Below are positions 12,801 to 22,154 of a stretch of DNA of 64,000 bases, piece by piece. Every line of letters starts with the position of its first letter. The stretch's first letter is position 1. The stretch is from Caenorhabditis elegans (Eukaryota; Nematoda; Chromadorea; Rhabditida; Rhabditidae), in contig NC_003282.8 in assembly GCF_000002985.6 (NCBI RefSeq), positions 1,860,001 to 1,924,000 on the forward strand. The letters are read 5' to 3'. The position numbers and the translations under genes are program-made. The notes under the pieces are model-generated. The model made no database searches. It saw nothing but the letters and a program-made list of their open reading frames with translations, and was not told the DNA's origin.

Positions 12801-15800
12801 AACCTTGTCATGATTATACTTAAATTAAAGCTCTTGGTGAGCAGTTTCTGAAATTCGCGTAAAATTGGAAAAATTTTTGGGTCCCACCACGAAAACCTCC
12901 AGGACATTTCGTGGCGAGACCCAACTTTTCTCCAAATTTACGGAATTCAATCATGTTTATACTCAAATGAAAGCTCTAAACGTGTTGATTTCGATTTTCG
13001 CGATAATTTTTTTTTTTTTTAAATTGCCTCTAAAAACTTCCATAAATTATGGTTTAAACTGTAGATCACACAAGAATCGACTTCAAATTGAGCACACACA
13101 CACACACACACTATGATTAATTTGAGCTCATTCACTGTGCTCTGTTGCTCTTTTTTGTGCGGCGGCGGAACCCGTTTGAGATAATCCAAATTATCAACAA
13201 AAAATCGGGGGCCGCCGAGCCGTCTGTTCGGGCGGCTCAATTACAGTAATACAGAGGAATAGGCTCCGCCTATTTTCGGCGGGGAGCTCACCGAATCGTT
13301 TTCGGGCTCATTTTAGGCCTATTTTCTGATGGCTTATTGTTGTGCACCAGTTTTGGCGAAAAATGTTCAAGTTTTGACCGAAAATCGGGAAAAAACGGAA
13401 ATTATATTTCTCTAATTAACTAGCTATCGGAGTAAAAATGAAGAAGGTTTATGTGGTGAGTTTTAATCAAAAATCTATTGAAAACCCTAATAAAAAATGT
13501 CATTTTTAACCTCAAAAGGTCAAATTTTTCATAAAAATCCCGACCAAAACCTTATAAAAACCGCCTAAAACTCTCAATTTTCAGGTATCAATCTTCCAAA
13601 ATTTGTCGGAAGATCGCATCTCAAAGATGGCCGACGTCATGGATCAGGACTATTATGATGGTGGACATTATATCATTCGACAGGGTGAAAAGGTAATTTT
13701 TCGGGCTTAAAATTAATGAAAATTTGGAATTTTTTGACTTTCAATTGTCCTATTTTGTTGGAAATTTGAGAAAAATCGAACTTGGAAAATCTCGATTTTT
13801 CGCTTGAAAAATCGAAAGAAAGGTTAAACTTTTTTTTTTTAAAACAACATTCGATTTTTTGGCTTGAAAATCGTTAAAAAAATTCGACAAAAAATAAAAT
13901 AAAAATGATTAACTACTGGAAAATTATGCAATTTTGTCCTAAAATTTGGAATTTTTGAAAAAAAAATTAAACGCGAAAATTTCCCTAATTTTTGAGCAAA
14001 AATGCAAACTTCAAGAAAAGTTATAAATTTCTGAAAAATTTTCGAATTTAGATTTTTCCGAAATTTGTTAGATTTTTTTTTTGAATTTTTCAGAAAAATA
14101 CTGAAAATTTTTGGGCTGAAATTTTGTAGGTAGCAATAAAAAAAAAGGAATTTTTTCTAAGAATTTCAAAATTCCTCCAAAATTCGTCCAAAAATCTTTT
14201 TATTTTTGGCAGAAAATTCCTGAAATGTAATGCTGAAATTTTTTGCGTAAAAAACTCGAAAAAATGAGAATTTTCTAAAATGTTCAAATTTGAATGCCTC
14301 GAATTTTTGTGCAGTTGTTTTCTTATAATCCCAAAAAAATTACTGAAATTAGACCGAAGAATATAGTTTTTTTGTTTAAAAAATCGAAAACGGCGGCGTT
14401 TTCTAAAAATTCCCATTAGAAAAAAAATTATCTAAAATTTCAAATTTTTTAAAATCCTTCAAATTTGAATTTTTCTAAAATTTTCTATTAAATTTTTGAA
14501 TTTTGCAGAAATTCTTACAATTTAAAGGAGGACTAACGGTTCGGACGATTTTGAACGTATAGACCCAAAATGAGCTCAAATCAACGAATTTCGTAATGAA
14601 ACTGCTCAAAATATTTTCAAAAATTTTTTATGGCGGTTCAAAATTTCAAAAAAAAATTACACTGCTTTTCCTAAAATCTCGAATTTTTCTCATTTTTCCG
14701 TGTCACATATGTCCGAAGTTGAAGCCGATAGGTAACCAAAAATCATCGAAATTGGTTACCTATCGGCTTTAAATGTACCTTAATCAACGAAATTAAATGA
14801 GATTAATTACCAATATATGTAATAAAAGGACGATAATTCCAAAAAAGCCAACTTCGGACAGATGTGACACGAAAAAATGGGAAAAATTCATGATTTTAGC
14901 TAAAATCAGTGTAATTTTTTCCAAATTTTGAACCGCCATAAAACATTTTTTAAAAAATTTTGAGCAATTTCATTACGAAATTCATTTATTTGAGCTCATT
15001 TTGGGTCTTTGTCACGTTCGAAATCGTCCGAACCGTTAGTCCTCCTTTAAATTGTAAGAATTTCTGGAAAACTCAAAAATTTAATAGAAAATTTTAGAAA
15101 AATTCAAATTTGAAGGATTTAAAAAAATTTGAAATTTTAGATAACTTTTTTTCTAATGGGAATTTTTAGAAAACGCCGCCGTTTTCGATTTTTTAAACAA
15201 AAAAACTATATTCTTCGGTCTAATTTCAGTAATTTTTTTGGGATTATAAGAAAACAACTGCTCACAAAAATTCGAGGCATTCAAATTTGAACATTTTAGA
15301 AAAATTATCATTTTTTCGAGTTTTTAACGCAAAAAATTACAATTTCAGCATAACATTTCAGGAATTTTCTGCCAAAAATAAAAAGATTTTGCACGAATTT
15401 TGGAGGAATTTTGAAATTCTTTTCAGAAAAAATTCCAAGTTTGAGCACTTATTTCAGGATTTTTTTTAATCAGGAAATTAGAATTGCTACCTACAAAATT
15501 TCAGCCCAAAAATTTTAGTATTTTTCTGAAAAATGCTTTTTTTTTCTTTTTCTGAAAAAGTCTTTACGTTCGAAATCGTCCGAACCGTTAGTCCTCCTTT
15601 AAACGCTTCCGTTTTTCCGTGCAGGAATGCAATGTGACAAGTGTTTACAGGGTGACGCATTCTTCGTAATCAACTCAGGACAAGTGAAAGTCACCCAACA
15701 AATCGAAGGAGAAACCGAGCCCCGAGAAATCCGTGTGCTCAATCAAGGAGACTTCTTTGGAGAACGTGCACTGCTCGGCGAGGAGGTCCGTACAGCCAAT

Positions 15801-18800
15801 ATTATTGCACAAGCTCCAGGAGTTGAAGTACTTACTTTGGATCGAGAATCATTCGGAAAGCTTATCGGAGATCTTGAAAGCCTTAAAAAAGACTATGGAG
15901 ATAAGGAACGTTTGGCTCAAGTTGTCCGAGAGCCGCCGAGCCCTGTGAAGATTGTCGACGACTTCCGAGAGGAGTTTGCACAGGTTACACTGAAAAATGT
16001 GAAGAGGCTAGCGACACTTGGAGTTGGAGGATTTGGAAGAGTTGAACTTGTCTGTGTAAATGGAGATAAGGCAAAGACGTTTGCGCTGAAGGCTCTGAAG
16101 AAGAAGCATATTGTTGATACCCGGCAACAGGAGCACATCTTTGCCGAGCGGAATATTATGATGGAAACTTCAACTGATTGGATTGTCAAGCTTTATAAGA
16201 CTTTTAGGTACAGCCTGCAGCAGCAAAATACATCAAAAAATATTTGGTTTTTGCTGTTAAATTTTGACCTAAGAAAGGAGTTCAGTTTTATTTTTGGCTA
16301 GAAAACTTTTTTCAATTGAAAAATCGAAAAACGCTATGATTTTTTGTCAGAAATTCTAATTTTTCTGCAATTTTGATCTGGAAAGGGGCGCGGAGCCTGT
16401 TAAACCACGCCCCGAAAATGGTTCTCATTTTTTTCACCCATTTTTTGGTTTTCAACATTTTTTCCAATTGAAAGCCGTTCGATTTGCTGTAAGGAATTTC
16501 GAATTTTGCATCCATTTTTGATCTGAATAGGGGCGGAGCCTATTAGGACAATTTTGACCTCAGAAAAGGGCGGAGCCTGTTTAGCCACGCCCTAAAAATG
16601 GCTTCTATGTTGAATAAAATTTTTTAATGGGGCATTAAACTTTTTCCAACTAAAATCCCTAAAATTTTCTCTCCGAAATTTGAATTTCGAAGCATTTTTG
16701 ACCTTAGAAAGGGGCGGAGCCTATTTAGTCACGCCACGCCCCGAAACTGGCAATGAACTTTTTCCCCCAATTTTAACGCGAAATTTTCACTTTTCTAAAG
16801 AAAAAAGTGAAAAACCCCTATGAATTTCCGTCGTAAATTTGAATTTCAAAGAATTTTTGTCCATGAAAGAGGCGGGGCCTATTTAGCCACGCCACGCCTC
16901 GAAAATGGCAATGAACTTTTTTCCCCCAATTTTAACGAGAAATTTGCACTTTTTTAGTGTTAGACACTTAGGTTTAATGAAAAAAATTTCCGAAAAAACA
17001 GCTGTCCGAATTCTCTGTAAAAATGACAAAAAAATTTAAAATTTAAAGTAAAAATTTAAATTTTCCAAAAAAAAAAACTCAAAACTGGTAAAATTGAAAA
17101 AAACATTGCCTGAAAATCCACGAAATATGCGAAAAATTCGGTTTTTTATCTCGAAAAAAAATTTAAAAAAAAAAATTTTGTTTCAGAGATCAAAAGTTTG
17201 TGTACATGCTGCTCGAGGTATGCCTTGGCGGTGAACTGTGGACGACACTCCGCGATCGAGGACACTTTGACGATTACACCGCCCGTTTCTACGTGGCCTG
17301 CGTGCTCGAGGGTCTCGAATATCTGCATCGCAAGAATATTGTCTACCGAGATTTGAAGCCCGAAAACTGTCTGCTCGCCAACACTGGATATCTGAAACTT
17401 GTGGATTTCGGATTCGCAAAGAAACTCGCGTCTGGAAGGAAGACGTGGACATTCTGTGGAACACCGGAATACGTGTCACCTGAAATTATTCTCAATAAGG
17501 GACACGATCAAGCCGCCGACTATTGGGCTCTTGGAATATATATCTGTGAACTGATGCTCGGACGGCCACCGTTCCAGGCTAGTGATCCTATGAAGACGTA
17601 TACATTGATCCTAAAGGGAGTAGACGCACTGGAGATTCCGAATCGTCGGATTGGAAAGACGGCGACGGCGTTGGTGAAGAAGCTCTGCAGGGATAACCCG
17701 GGAGAACGGCTCGGCAGTGGAAGTGGTGGGGTGAATGATATTCGGAAGCATCGGTGGTTTATGGGATTCGATTGGGAAGGATTGAGAAGTAGGACGTTGA
17801 AACCTCCAATTCTGCCGAAGGTTTGTTTGGGAAGATTTAAAAAATTTACAGCTGACCAAGGGAAAATCAGTAGTGATATGAATTTTTCCGGAAAAAATCG
17901 GAAAATTTTTCGGATTTTCGATCCACATTTTCCTTTTGAAAAATCGATTAAAAAACGTATTGGGGGGTACCAGTCTTTTTTTTTCCGAAAAATACAATTG
18001 TTTTGCACACGTGGTCGCTGGCTGTCCTTTTGCATAAGTTTGAAGCAAACGCGCCTCATTGAGAATTCACGTTGGCGCCAACTCTCGCTATCCATTGGGC
18101 GTGAGAGACGCAGATACTACTTTTTTCTCTGGACGTGAAAAACGCCAAGAATAACCGTTTTGCCGTCTGCGTCTCTTCTTTCACACGCTATTTTGGCTGT
18201 GGACGAGGAATTCTCCTTCCAGGATTTTCTAGGCCATTTTCTCACATTTCTCAAGTTTTCTCGTCCGCGAGAAAACTTGAATTTTGAGACAGCCAGCGAG
18301 CACGTGTTTGCACAGTCTCCTCGGCGTCGAATTGGGCTGGGGCGCACTTGCTGACACCTTGGCGCAGCCTGGCGCAGGAGTGAATCTTTTTACCGTTGAG
18401 AAATACAATTCTTCGTTTCTTAGCGTTGAAACAAATTTTTGTTCGCAGATTTCGAACTTAACTTTTGTTCATTAGCACAAAACGAAAAGAAAGACCATAA
18501 AAATAGAAAATTTCGTCAAAAATTGAAAGAGGAGTAGGGATTTTTTTTTAAATCAATTGAGAGCTCCGCCCACTCAACGCGCGGTAAACATTGTCAGGCG
18601 CGGAACTCGCAAGATGTCGGGCAATGATATCACCTACCCTCGCGAACATTTTCTTCATCTGGAAGATGAATATCATAGGTGGGGGGTGGCTTAAATTTTT
18701 GAATTCTAGAGTATTTGCCACACAATTTCTACATTTCGGAGAAATCCACCAAAATGCGCAAGCAAAAACGCGAAAGGCGCCAGTAAGCTACCTCTACTGC

Positions 18801-19939
18801 GCTTTCGATGCCGAGGAGACTGTGTTTTGATCCGAAATCGTCAATATTTGGTATTAAAAAATTTCGCAAAAAATTATACGAAAACTTTTAATATTTTATC
18901 AATTTTTTTCAATTCTGACAAAGTTTCAGTTAAAATTTGTCAAAAATTCAAATCCAGCTCGCGCAGACCTTCAATTTGAATATAATTTCGACAAATTTGG
19001 AATTTTTGGGTCTCGCCACGAAAACTGATGTTATCTACAGTAACCACCCATACTTTTCTTTGTAATTTTCAGTTTTATTCCTAATTCGGCTTCAATTTTA
19101 GTATGAATTTCAGTAATATTATTTGGAATTTTGGGAATTTTTAATTTTAGGAAGAAAATTGTACATTTTTGGCTAAAAATCACTAAAAAACTAGGAAAAT
19201 TACCTCGGGAAAGGACTAAAAATGTGATTTTTAGTTTCAAATTCAGTTTCATTGATTCCCCTATAAATGTTCATTTTTACAGTATTTTTACGAGAATTTT
19301 GAAAATTTTAAGTTTATTGGGTCTCACCACGAAAGGCTACAGTACCCCTGCAAAATTCGTGGCACTATTGCACAGTCTAATGATTTTTGCGTCATAAATA
19401 CGGTGCCCGGTCTCGAAACGGCATTGTTTTGTTAAATTCGAAAAGGTTTGCGCCTTTAATGAGTACTGTAATTTCACATAAATTTTCTACAAATTGTGAA
19501 AAAAAATATGAAAAAAGGAAAAAAAAATTGCACGTACAGTACACCACTTTAAAGGCGCACACCTTTTTCCATTTAACTAACATTTGTCGTGTCGAGACCG
19601 GGTACCGTTATTTTAACGCGGCGAAAATCGCAAAACTTCATGCCTTGGTAATACGGAAAGGATTTTCCTCACATCTTTATAGTAAAAACCTGTAAAAAGC
19701 GATCGATTTTCGCCATGAAAATATAAAATTTTCAAGTTAAAAAATGGTTTTTAACTCGAAAATTTAAATTTCTATCAGTTTTTAGGGCCAAAAATCGCAA
19801 ACTTCCACTCTTAAAAAACCCCTCAAAAACTTCCATTTTCCAGGTGTCCAACCCAGCAGACGTGACGAATTTCGACAATTATCCACCAGATAATGATGTT
19901 CCACCAGACGAGTTTTCCGGATGGGATGAGGGATTCTAG
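836..19939 (+). CDS. egl-4: EGL-4 cGMP-dependent protein kinase (PKG), 3' nine exons, 5' end outside window
   Basis: Exons: 836-1003, 2683-2918, 4120-4286, 5373-5469, 11764-11887, 13585-13692, 15651-16207, 17187-17820, 19844-19939 (stop TAG). They join in frame to 728 residues. Order seen: N-terminal heptad/leucine coiled coil (dimerisation), pseudosubstrate-like [11 protein letters not shown] near residue 110, two cyclic-nucleotide domains with phosphate-binding [11 protein letters not shown] and [13 protein letters not shown], then an AGC kinase with LGVGGFGRV (about 423), ALK lysine, YRDLKPEN (about 538), DFG (about 558), FCGTPEY loop and a C-terminal [12 protein letters not shown] tail typical of PKG. 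Known role: cytosolic and nuclear Ser/Thr kinase activated by cGMP, acting in sensory adaptation, egg laying, body size and quiescence. All introns have GT..AG ends; the donor after 4286 (GTCAGA) is weak. The coding start lies 5' of base 1; if the full protein is about 780 residues, roughly 50 are missing here. Confidence 0.97.
1004..2682 (+). other. egl-4 intron with AT-rich filler and giant hairpin
   Basis: This intron separates the coiled-coil exon from the pseudosubstrate exon. Bases 1250-1850 are poly-A/poly-T rich with no coding signal. Around 1090-1190 a short inverted pair (GACCAATCAGCG... and GCTGATTGGTC) flanks copies of ACCACGCCC. The rest is the large inverted repeat listed separately. 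Confidence 0.8.
1853..2642. repeat. Large inverted repeat (about 390 bp arms)
   Basis: The left arm begins CACTGCAACTTTTTCCTCAC and is mirrored by the right arm ending GTGAGGAAAAAGTTGTGCAG. GGCCATGGCCGAGGGGCCGAC near 1900 is matched by its complement near 2580. The centre is near 2248 with a very short loop. The arms are nearly identical, so both strands show the same spurious open frame. The right arm ends about 40 bp before the egl-4 exon at 2683. It looks like a foldback element; I do not recognise the family. Confidence 0.9.
2919..4119 (+). other. egl-4 intron, AT-rich with degenerate internal repeats
   Basis: Intron between the pseudosubstrate exon and the first CNB-A exon. It contains at least three diverged copies of a roughly 320 bp unit, recognised by TTTTCAGAGAAATGACATTTA, TTTTCAAAGAAATGTCATTTA and TTTTCAGAGAAATATAATTTA near 2965, 3332 and 3632. 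It carries no coding signal. Confidence 0.6.
4287..5372 (+). other. egl-4 intron containing a decoy copy of the next exon start
   Basis: Intron inside the CNB-A domain. At 4741-4775 a stretch resembles the true 3' splice site and exon start at 5345-5385, but it runs into a stop codon after about ten residues. The rest is AT-rich. Confidence 0.7.
5757..5777. repeat. (TA)n microsatellite
   Basis: Uninterrupted TA dinucleotides within the large egl-4 intron. A second (TA)n tract lies at 23828-23850 in the intergenic region. Confidence 0.9.
5945..6765. repeat. GCCG-type repeat block with 158-bp tandem units
   Basis: Degenerate GGCAAATCGGCAAATTGCCGG sequence up to about 6235, then a tandem array with a 158 bp period. 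GAATCCCTCTAAAAATTCCC starts at 6399, 6557 and 6715, and CCGAATTCGTCGACAAAAAA recurs with the same spacing. The copies are nearly identical, which implies recent expansion. It lies in an egl-4 intron; overlapping long open frames on both strands are repeat artefacts. Confidence 0.9.
6900..8600 (+). other. egl-4 large intron, unique segment
   Basis: Mostly single-copy sequence with higher GC than the flanking introns, for example ACCTACCTACCTACGTCAGCC near 7045, CATCATCATCATCATC near 7406 and GTGACGTCATCAGC near 8400. A diverged direct duplication links about 7500-7560 and 7655-7705 (GATAATCTGAG...GAGTTAAAGCTCGAAAAATGACG). No exon can be supported. It could hold intronic regulatory sequence, which is a guess from composition only. 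Confidence 0.4.
8611..8812. mobile_element. Dispersed palindromic MITE (GTAGATCAAA family), copy 1
   Basis: The ends fold back on each other: TCCCATTTCG..TTGATCTTCAAAAAATGCGGGA against TCCCGCATTTTTTGTAGATCAAAG, with CACGTG near the right end and an interior GCATGGTTAAGAGCGTGCTGACGTCA. The same element recurs at 44.52, 45.92, 46.19, 47.57, 49.0-49.26, 50.33 and 58.92 kb. It has no coding capacity, so it is a non-autonomous element. Confidence 0.8.
8980..8994. repeat. (CA)n microsatellite
   Basis: Short CA dinucleotide run. A second one lies at 13092-13111. Both are in egl-4 introns. Confidence 0.9.
9420..10640. repeat. GATC-rich degenerate repeat island
   Basis: Over 1.2 kb the sequence is dominated by loosely repeated words such as AGGATCTTCT, CTAGGATC, TCTAGAACC and GATCTTCT on both strands, unlike the poly-A/T filler of the other introns. 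The same style recurs in egl-18 introns (54.28-54.64, 55.20-55.54, 56.03-56.28, 56.58-57.10 kb). No coding frame persists. Confidence 0.6.
10980..11298 (+). CDS. Candidate alternative first exon or small nested coding block in egl-4 intron
   Basis: A GC-rich, coding-like island follows a strong polypyrimidine tract and CAG at 10978-10980 and a second CAG at 10995. Two readings are possible. First, ATG at 11034 ([13 protein letters not shown]...) runs to a GTGAGC donor at 11096 with two nucleotides left over. That is exactly the phase needed to join the egl-4 exon at 11764, so it would give an N-terminally variant EGL-4 lacking the coiled coil, the pseudosubstrate and the front of CNB-A. Second, ATG at 11011 opens a 95-codon frame ending TGA at 11298, rich in charged residues ([13 protein letters not shown]). 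I do not recognise either product. Minus-strand frames are also open, so coding status is uncertain. Confidence 0.35.
12424..12925. repeat. GGGTCCCACCACGAAA dispersed repeat cluster
   Basis: Three pairs of GGGTCCCACCACGAAAA ... TTTTCGTGGCGGGACCCA bracket CTACAGTACCCC-like cores, joined by ATGATTATACTTAAAxGAAAGCTCT. Each pair can fold back. The family recurs at 19.01-19.37 kb and at high density at 61.7-62.85 kb. It is intronic here, with no coding capacity. Confidence 0.85.
13438..13455 (+). CDS. egl-4: Candidate alternative first exon of a short EGL-4 isoform
   Basis: ATG in a good worm context (GTAAAAATG) is followed by five codons (MKKVYV) and a strong GTGAGT donor at 13456. It ends in phase 0, the phase required by the next egl-4 exon at 13585. 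The product would start directly at CNB-B plus kinase. Upstream, 13140-13330 is unusually GC-rich for an intron, as a promoter or 5' leader could be. The supporting facts (ATG context, donor, phase) are seen; use of the exon is inferred. Confidence 0.45.
14085..15540. repeat. Large inverted repeat (about 650-700 bp arms) in egl-4 intron
   Basis: TGGGCTGAAATTTTGTAGGTAGC near 14115 is mirrored near 15485. GGAGGACTAACGGTTCGGACG at 14527 is mirrored at 15025-15045. An inner pair, CGATAGGTAACC / GGTTACCTATCGG, sits near the centre at 14786. The right arm carries about 50 bp extra. A further copy of the GTCCGAACCGTTAGTCCTCC end sits at 15580-15600. The hairpin occupies most of the intron between the two CNB-B exons. 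Confidence 0.9.
16380..16935. repeat. Tandem GGGGCGGAGCC repeats
   Basis: Four diverged units of about 150-170 bp, each with AAAGGGGCGGAGCCTATTTAGCCACGCC followed by CGAAAATGGCAATGAACTTTTTC (core positions near 16383, 16530, 16700 and 16870). They lie in the intron between the two main kinase-domain exons of egl-4. Confidence 0.85.
18005..18312. mobile_element. MITE-like element with CACGTGGTCGCTGGCTGTC ends
   Basis: The left end TGCACACGTGGTCGCTGGCTGTC is matched by the right end GACAGCCAGCGAGCACGTGTTTGCA. Inner parts also pair (GAGAGACGCAG / GTCTGCGTCTCTTC). It lies in the last egl-4 intron and has no coding capacity. Confidence 0.75.
19010..19370. repeat. GGGTCTCGCCACGAAAA repeat
   Basis: Related to the family at 12.4 kb: GGGTCTCGCCACGAAAACTGATG...CTACAGTAACC at 19010 and GGGTCTCACCACGAAAGGCTACAGTACCCC at 19319. 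It lies in the last egl-4 intron. Confidence 0.75.
19396..19614. mobile_element. Inverted-repeat element with CGGTGCCCGGTCTCG ends
   Basis: AAATACGGTGCCCGGTCTCG at the left is matched by CGAGACCGGGTACCGTTATTT at the right. An internal pair, AAGGTTTGCGCCTTTAA and TTTAAAGGCGCACACCTTTT, gives a 219 bp foldback. It lies in the last egl-4 intron; no gene. Confidence 0.85.
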
Positions 19940-20165
19940 GCGTCCGATCTTGCTCTTCTGCTGCTCCGTCGTTTTGTGCTCATTCTCACCCCACCAAAAC
20001 CGCCCAAATTTTCATAATTTTCAGTCGATTTTCAGTGTTCACTCTGTATTAGTTTTTTTTTTCTGTGTATATATATATATCACCTCTCCTCATTATGTTC
20101 GGTTAGTGTACCGCCGCCGCCCGTCTCGCCCGCCAAATAAATTTCAAATTTTCCAGAGATTTTCC
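19940..20165 (+). terminator. egl-4: egl-4 3' UTR and likely poly(A) signal
   Basis: The region after the TAG is pyrimidine-rich. The first AATAAA, at 20136-20141, follows CCGCCCGTCTCGCCCGCC and would give a 3' UTR of about 220 nt. Bases 20166-20880 hold pyrimidine-rich then AT-rich sequence with no exon I can support. Confidence 0.6.
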
Positions 20166-20880
20166 CCCCGTTTTCTTGTTCTTTTTCCACCATGTTCACT
20201 GAGATTCTATGTGATCTTTTCCGGTTTCTCTATGATTTTTTGAAACTCTACCGCCACTATTTTAGTATTCTCGAATTTTCATATATTCACCCCCTCCTCC
20301 TCTTTTTTCTCAGTTCCTCATTTTCAGTCTAACACCATTTTTTAGTTTCCCAACAAAAAAGTCCGAGAGAAAACTCGGCAAACTACACCACCACCAGGTA
20401 ATATTATTATTTTCTAATCCCCCCCTAATACTGATATATCTCTATTTTCATTTCTATCTAAAATCCAATCATTCGAAATTGAACTATACATACTTTTTTT
20501 TCTTTGCTCTCTCTCTTATGTCTCGATTCTATATTTTTGATTCTTTTCTATGTGTTTTTTTTCGTGGAATGAATTATTGATACGAACAAGAAAGAAGATT
20601 CGCATTTAAATCGAATGCAATAGATTCAGAAAACTAGAGGTAGACGGCAATCGAAGATGGAATTTTTGTTTTCAAGAAAATCTGAAAAAATTTTTTAATT
20701 ACTTTATTTAAAAAAAAAAAGTAATTTTAAACAATATTTCGTGAAAACTCCACAGAAGCTGGCTGTTTAAAAAATATAGTCAAATGGTGAATTTTGAGGT
20801 CATAAAACACCATTATCGACAATCAATGTATGGAATTTGGTTGACTGGAAATTCATTGAATATTGTAAATTTTACGAAAA

Positions 20881-21091
20881 TGGTACTTGTGTAAATATTA
20901 TACCCCCGCCATTTTAAAAATTAATAAAATTTCCATTAATTTATCCGTTTAAATTAAACGTGATACTCATTTTCCTCGTTAGGCTTACAATTAGGAATGG
21001 TGTTATCCTAAGCCTACAATTCCACACGTTTTTATTTTATAAATTAAAAAATTGATTTTTAAAATGGCGGGGGTATAATACACAAGTACCA
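20881..21091. mobile_element. Foldback element with TGGTACTTGTGTA ends
   Basis: TGGTACTTGTGTAAATATTA...TACCCCCGCCATTTTAAAA is mirrored by TTTTAAAATGGCGGGGGTATAATACACAAGTACCA. Arms are about 65 bp, total 211 bp. Non-coding MITE; family not recognised. Confidence 0.85.
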
Positions 21092-21299
21092 ATTTGATTT
21101 ACGGTTTCAACTGTATCAAATACATAGGTTAAACTGTGAATTCAGACATATTTCGAATTTTTGACATATAGTAAACGTTACAAATCATTTATTGAGTTGA
21201 GAAGTGTAAATTTAGTACAAAGTAAAAATAAATAGGTACCTGAATCCCAGATCCGCAGTGCATAGCACTTGAAGAACGGATCGTCCTTTAATCCTTTAA

Positions 21300-21665
21300 T
21301 CCTTTTAATTATGGGTGCATTTTTGGACCTGGCAATTAAATTTGAGTCGCGCAATTCAATTTCAACAGGTATGTACAAGTCTTGCGAAAAAATGGTTATA
21401 AAAAAATGTTGGAATTTTGGTAGAATTGACATGCCGTTGGATAGGCAATTTTTTTATATATAGGCGCAAAAAAACAAAAATTTTGGAATTTTGGAATTTT
21501 GCCAGAATTGATATGCCGTTGGATAGGCAATTTTTTTTTTAATATTATGGGTACATTTCTGGACCAGGAAATTATACCCATTAGAATTGAATTCGAAATA
21601 AAAACCCCTATAGCGCGGCTCAAATTTAATTTCCAGGTCCAAAAATGTACCTATAATATTTTTAA
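21300..21665. repeat. Composite inverted and direct repeat
   Basis: Outer arms: ATTATGGGTGCATTTTTGGACC near 21308 is mirrored by GGTCCAAAAATGTACCTATAAT near 21637. AAATTTGAGTCGCGC is mirrored by AGCGCGGCTCAAATTT. Inside, TTTTGG(T/C)AGAATTGACATGCCGTTGGATAGGCAA occurs twice (21416 and 21495). It has the style of a transposon remnant. Confidence 0.75.
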
Positions 21666-21815
21666 AAAAATTGTTAAGCTGCCGGTTGGCCCATAGCTAA
21701 CCGTCGTCCTGCAATATTTATCAGCAAACATGTTTCGACATCAATATCGCATGATATACTATTAGAGACTGTTTGGTAATTATTACGGTAGAGTACATTG
21801 TTCTTCAAGTTTTGA

Positions 21816-22070
21816 AATTTCTCAACCCCTACCCTTCCTGATATTCGAAAACGCCCGACCGATCGGGAGTGTGAAGTAGTATTTATTGATGATGAGGAGA
21901 TAGTGTTAAGAACATTGAAAAGACCGAGGGGTGAAAGGACAACATATGAGAACAAACATGATCGGAAGGAGGAGGACATATACACAGAGAAGAGTACTCA
22001 ACCTCATTCAATCTTAACACTTGTGGCTACCGTAGGTGTTGAGTCTCGCGGTGGAACAAGATTGACATAG
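21816..22070 (+). other. Orphan coding-like block
   Basis: An 84-codon open stretch without an internal ATG start, bounded by TGA at 21813 and TAG at 22068. The composition is protein-like, rich in Arg, Glu, Asp and Thr (for example RKRPTDRECEVVFIDDEEI), and differs from the surrounding repeats. The overlapping minus strand also has short open frames. It may be a decayed exon of a transposon or an unannotated exon. I do not recognise it. Confidence 0.25.
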
Positions 22071-22154
22071 GGGAAGGACAATAGTTTGCACAAAACATTG
22101 ATAGAATCTTGTTGGTATAGTGAGTGAATGGTGATTGAGAGACACAATAGGAAT

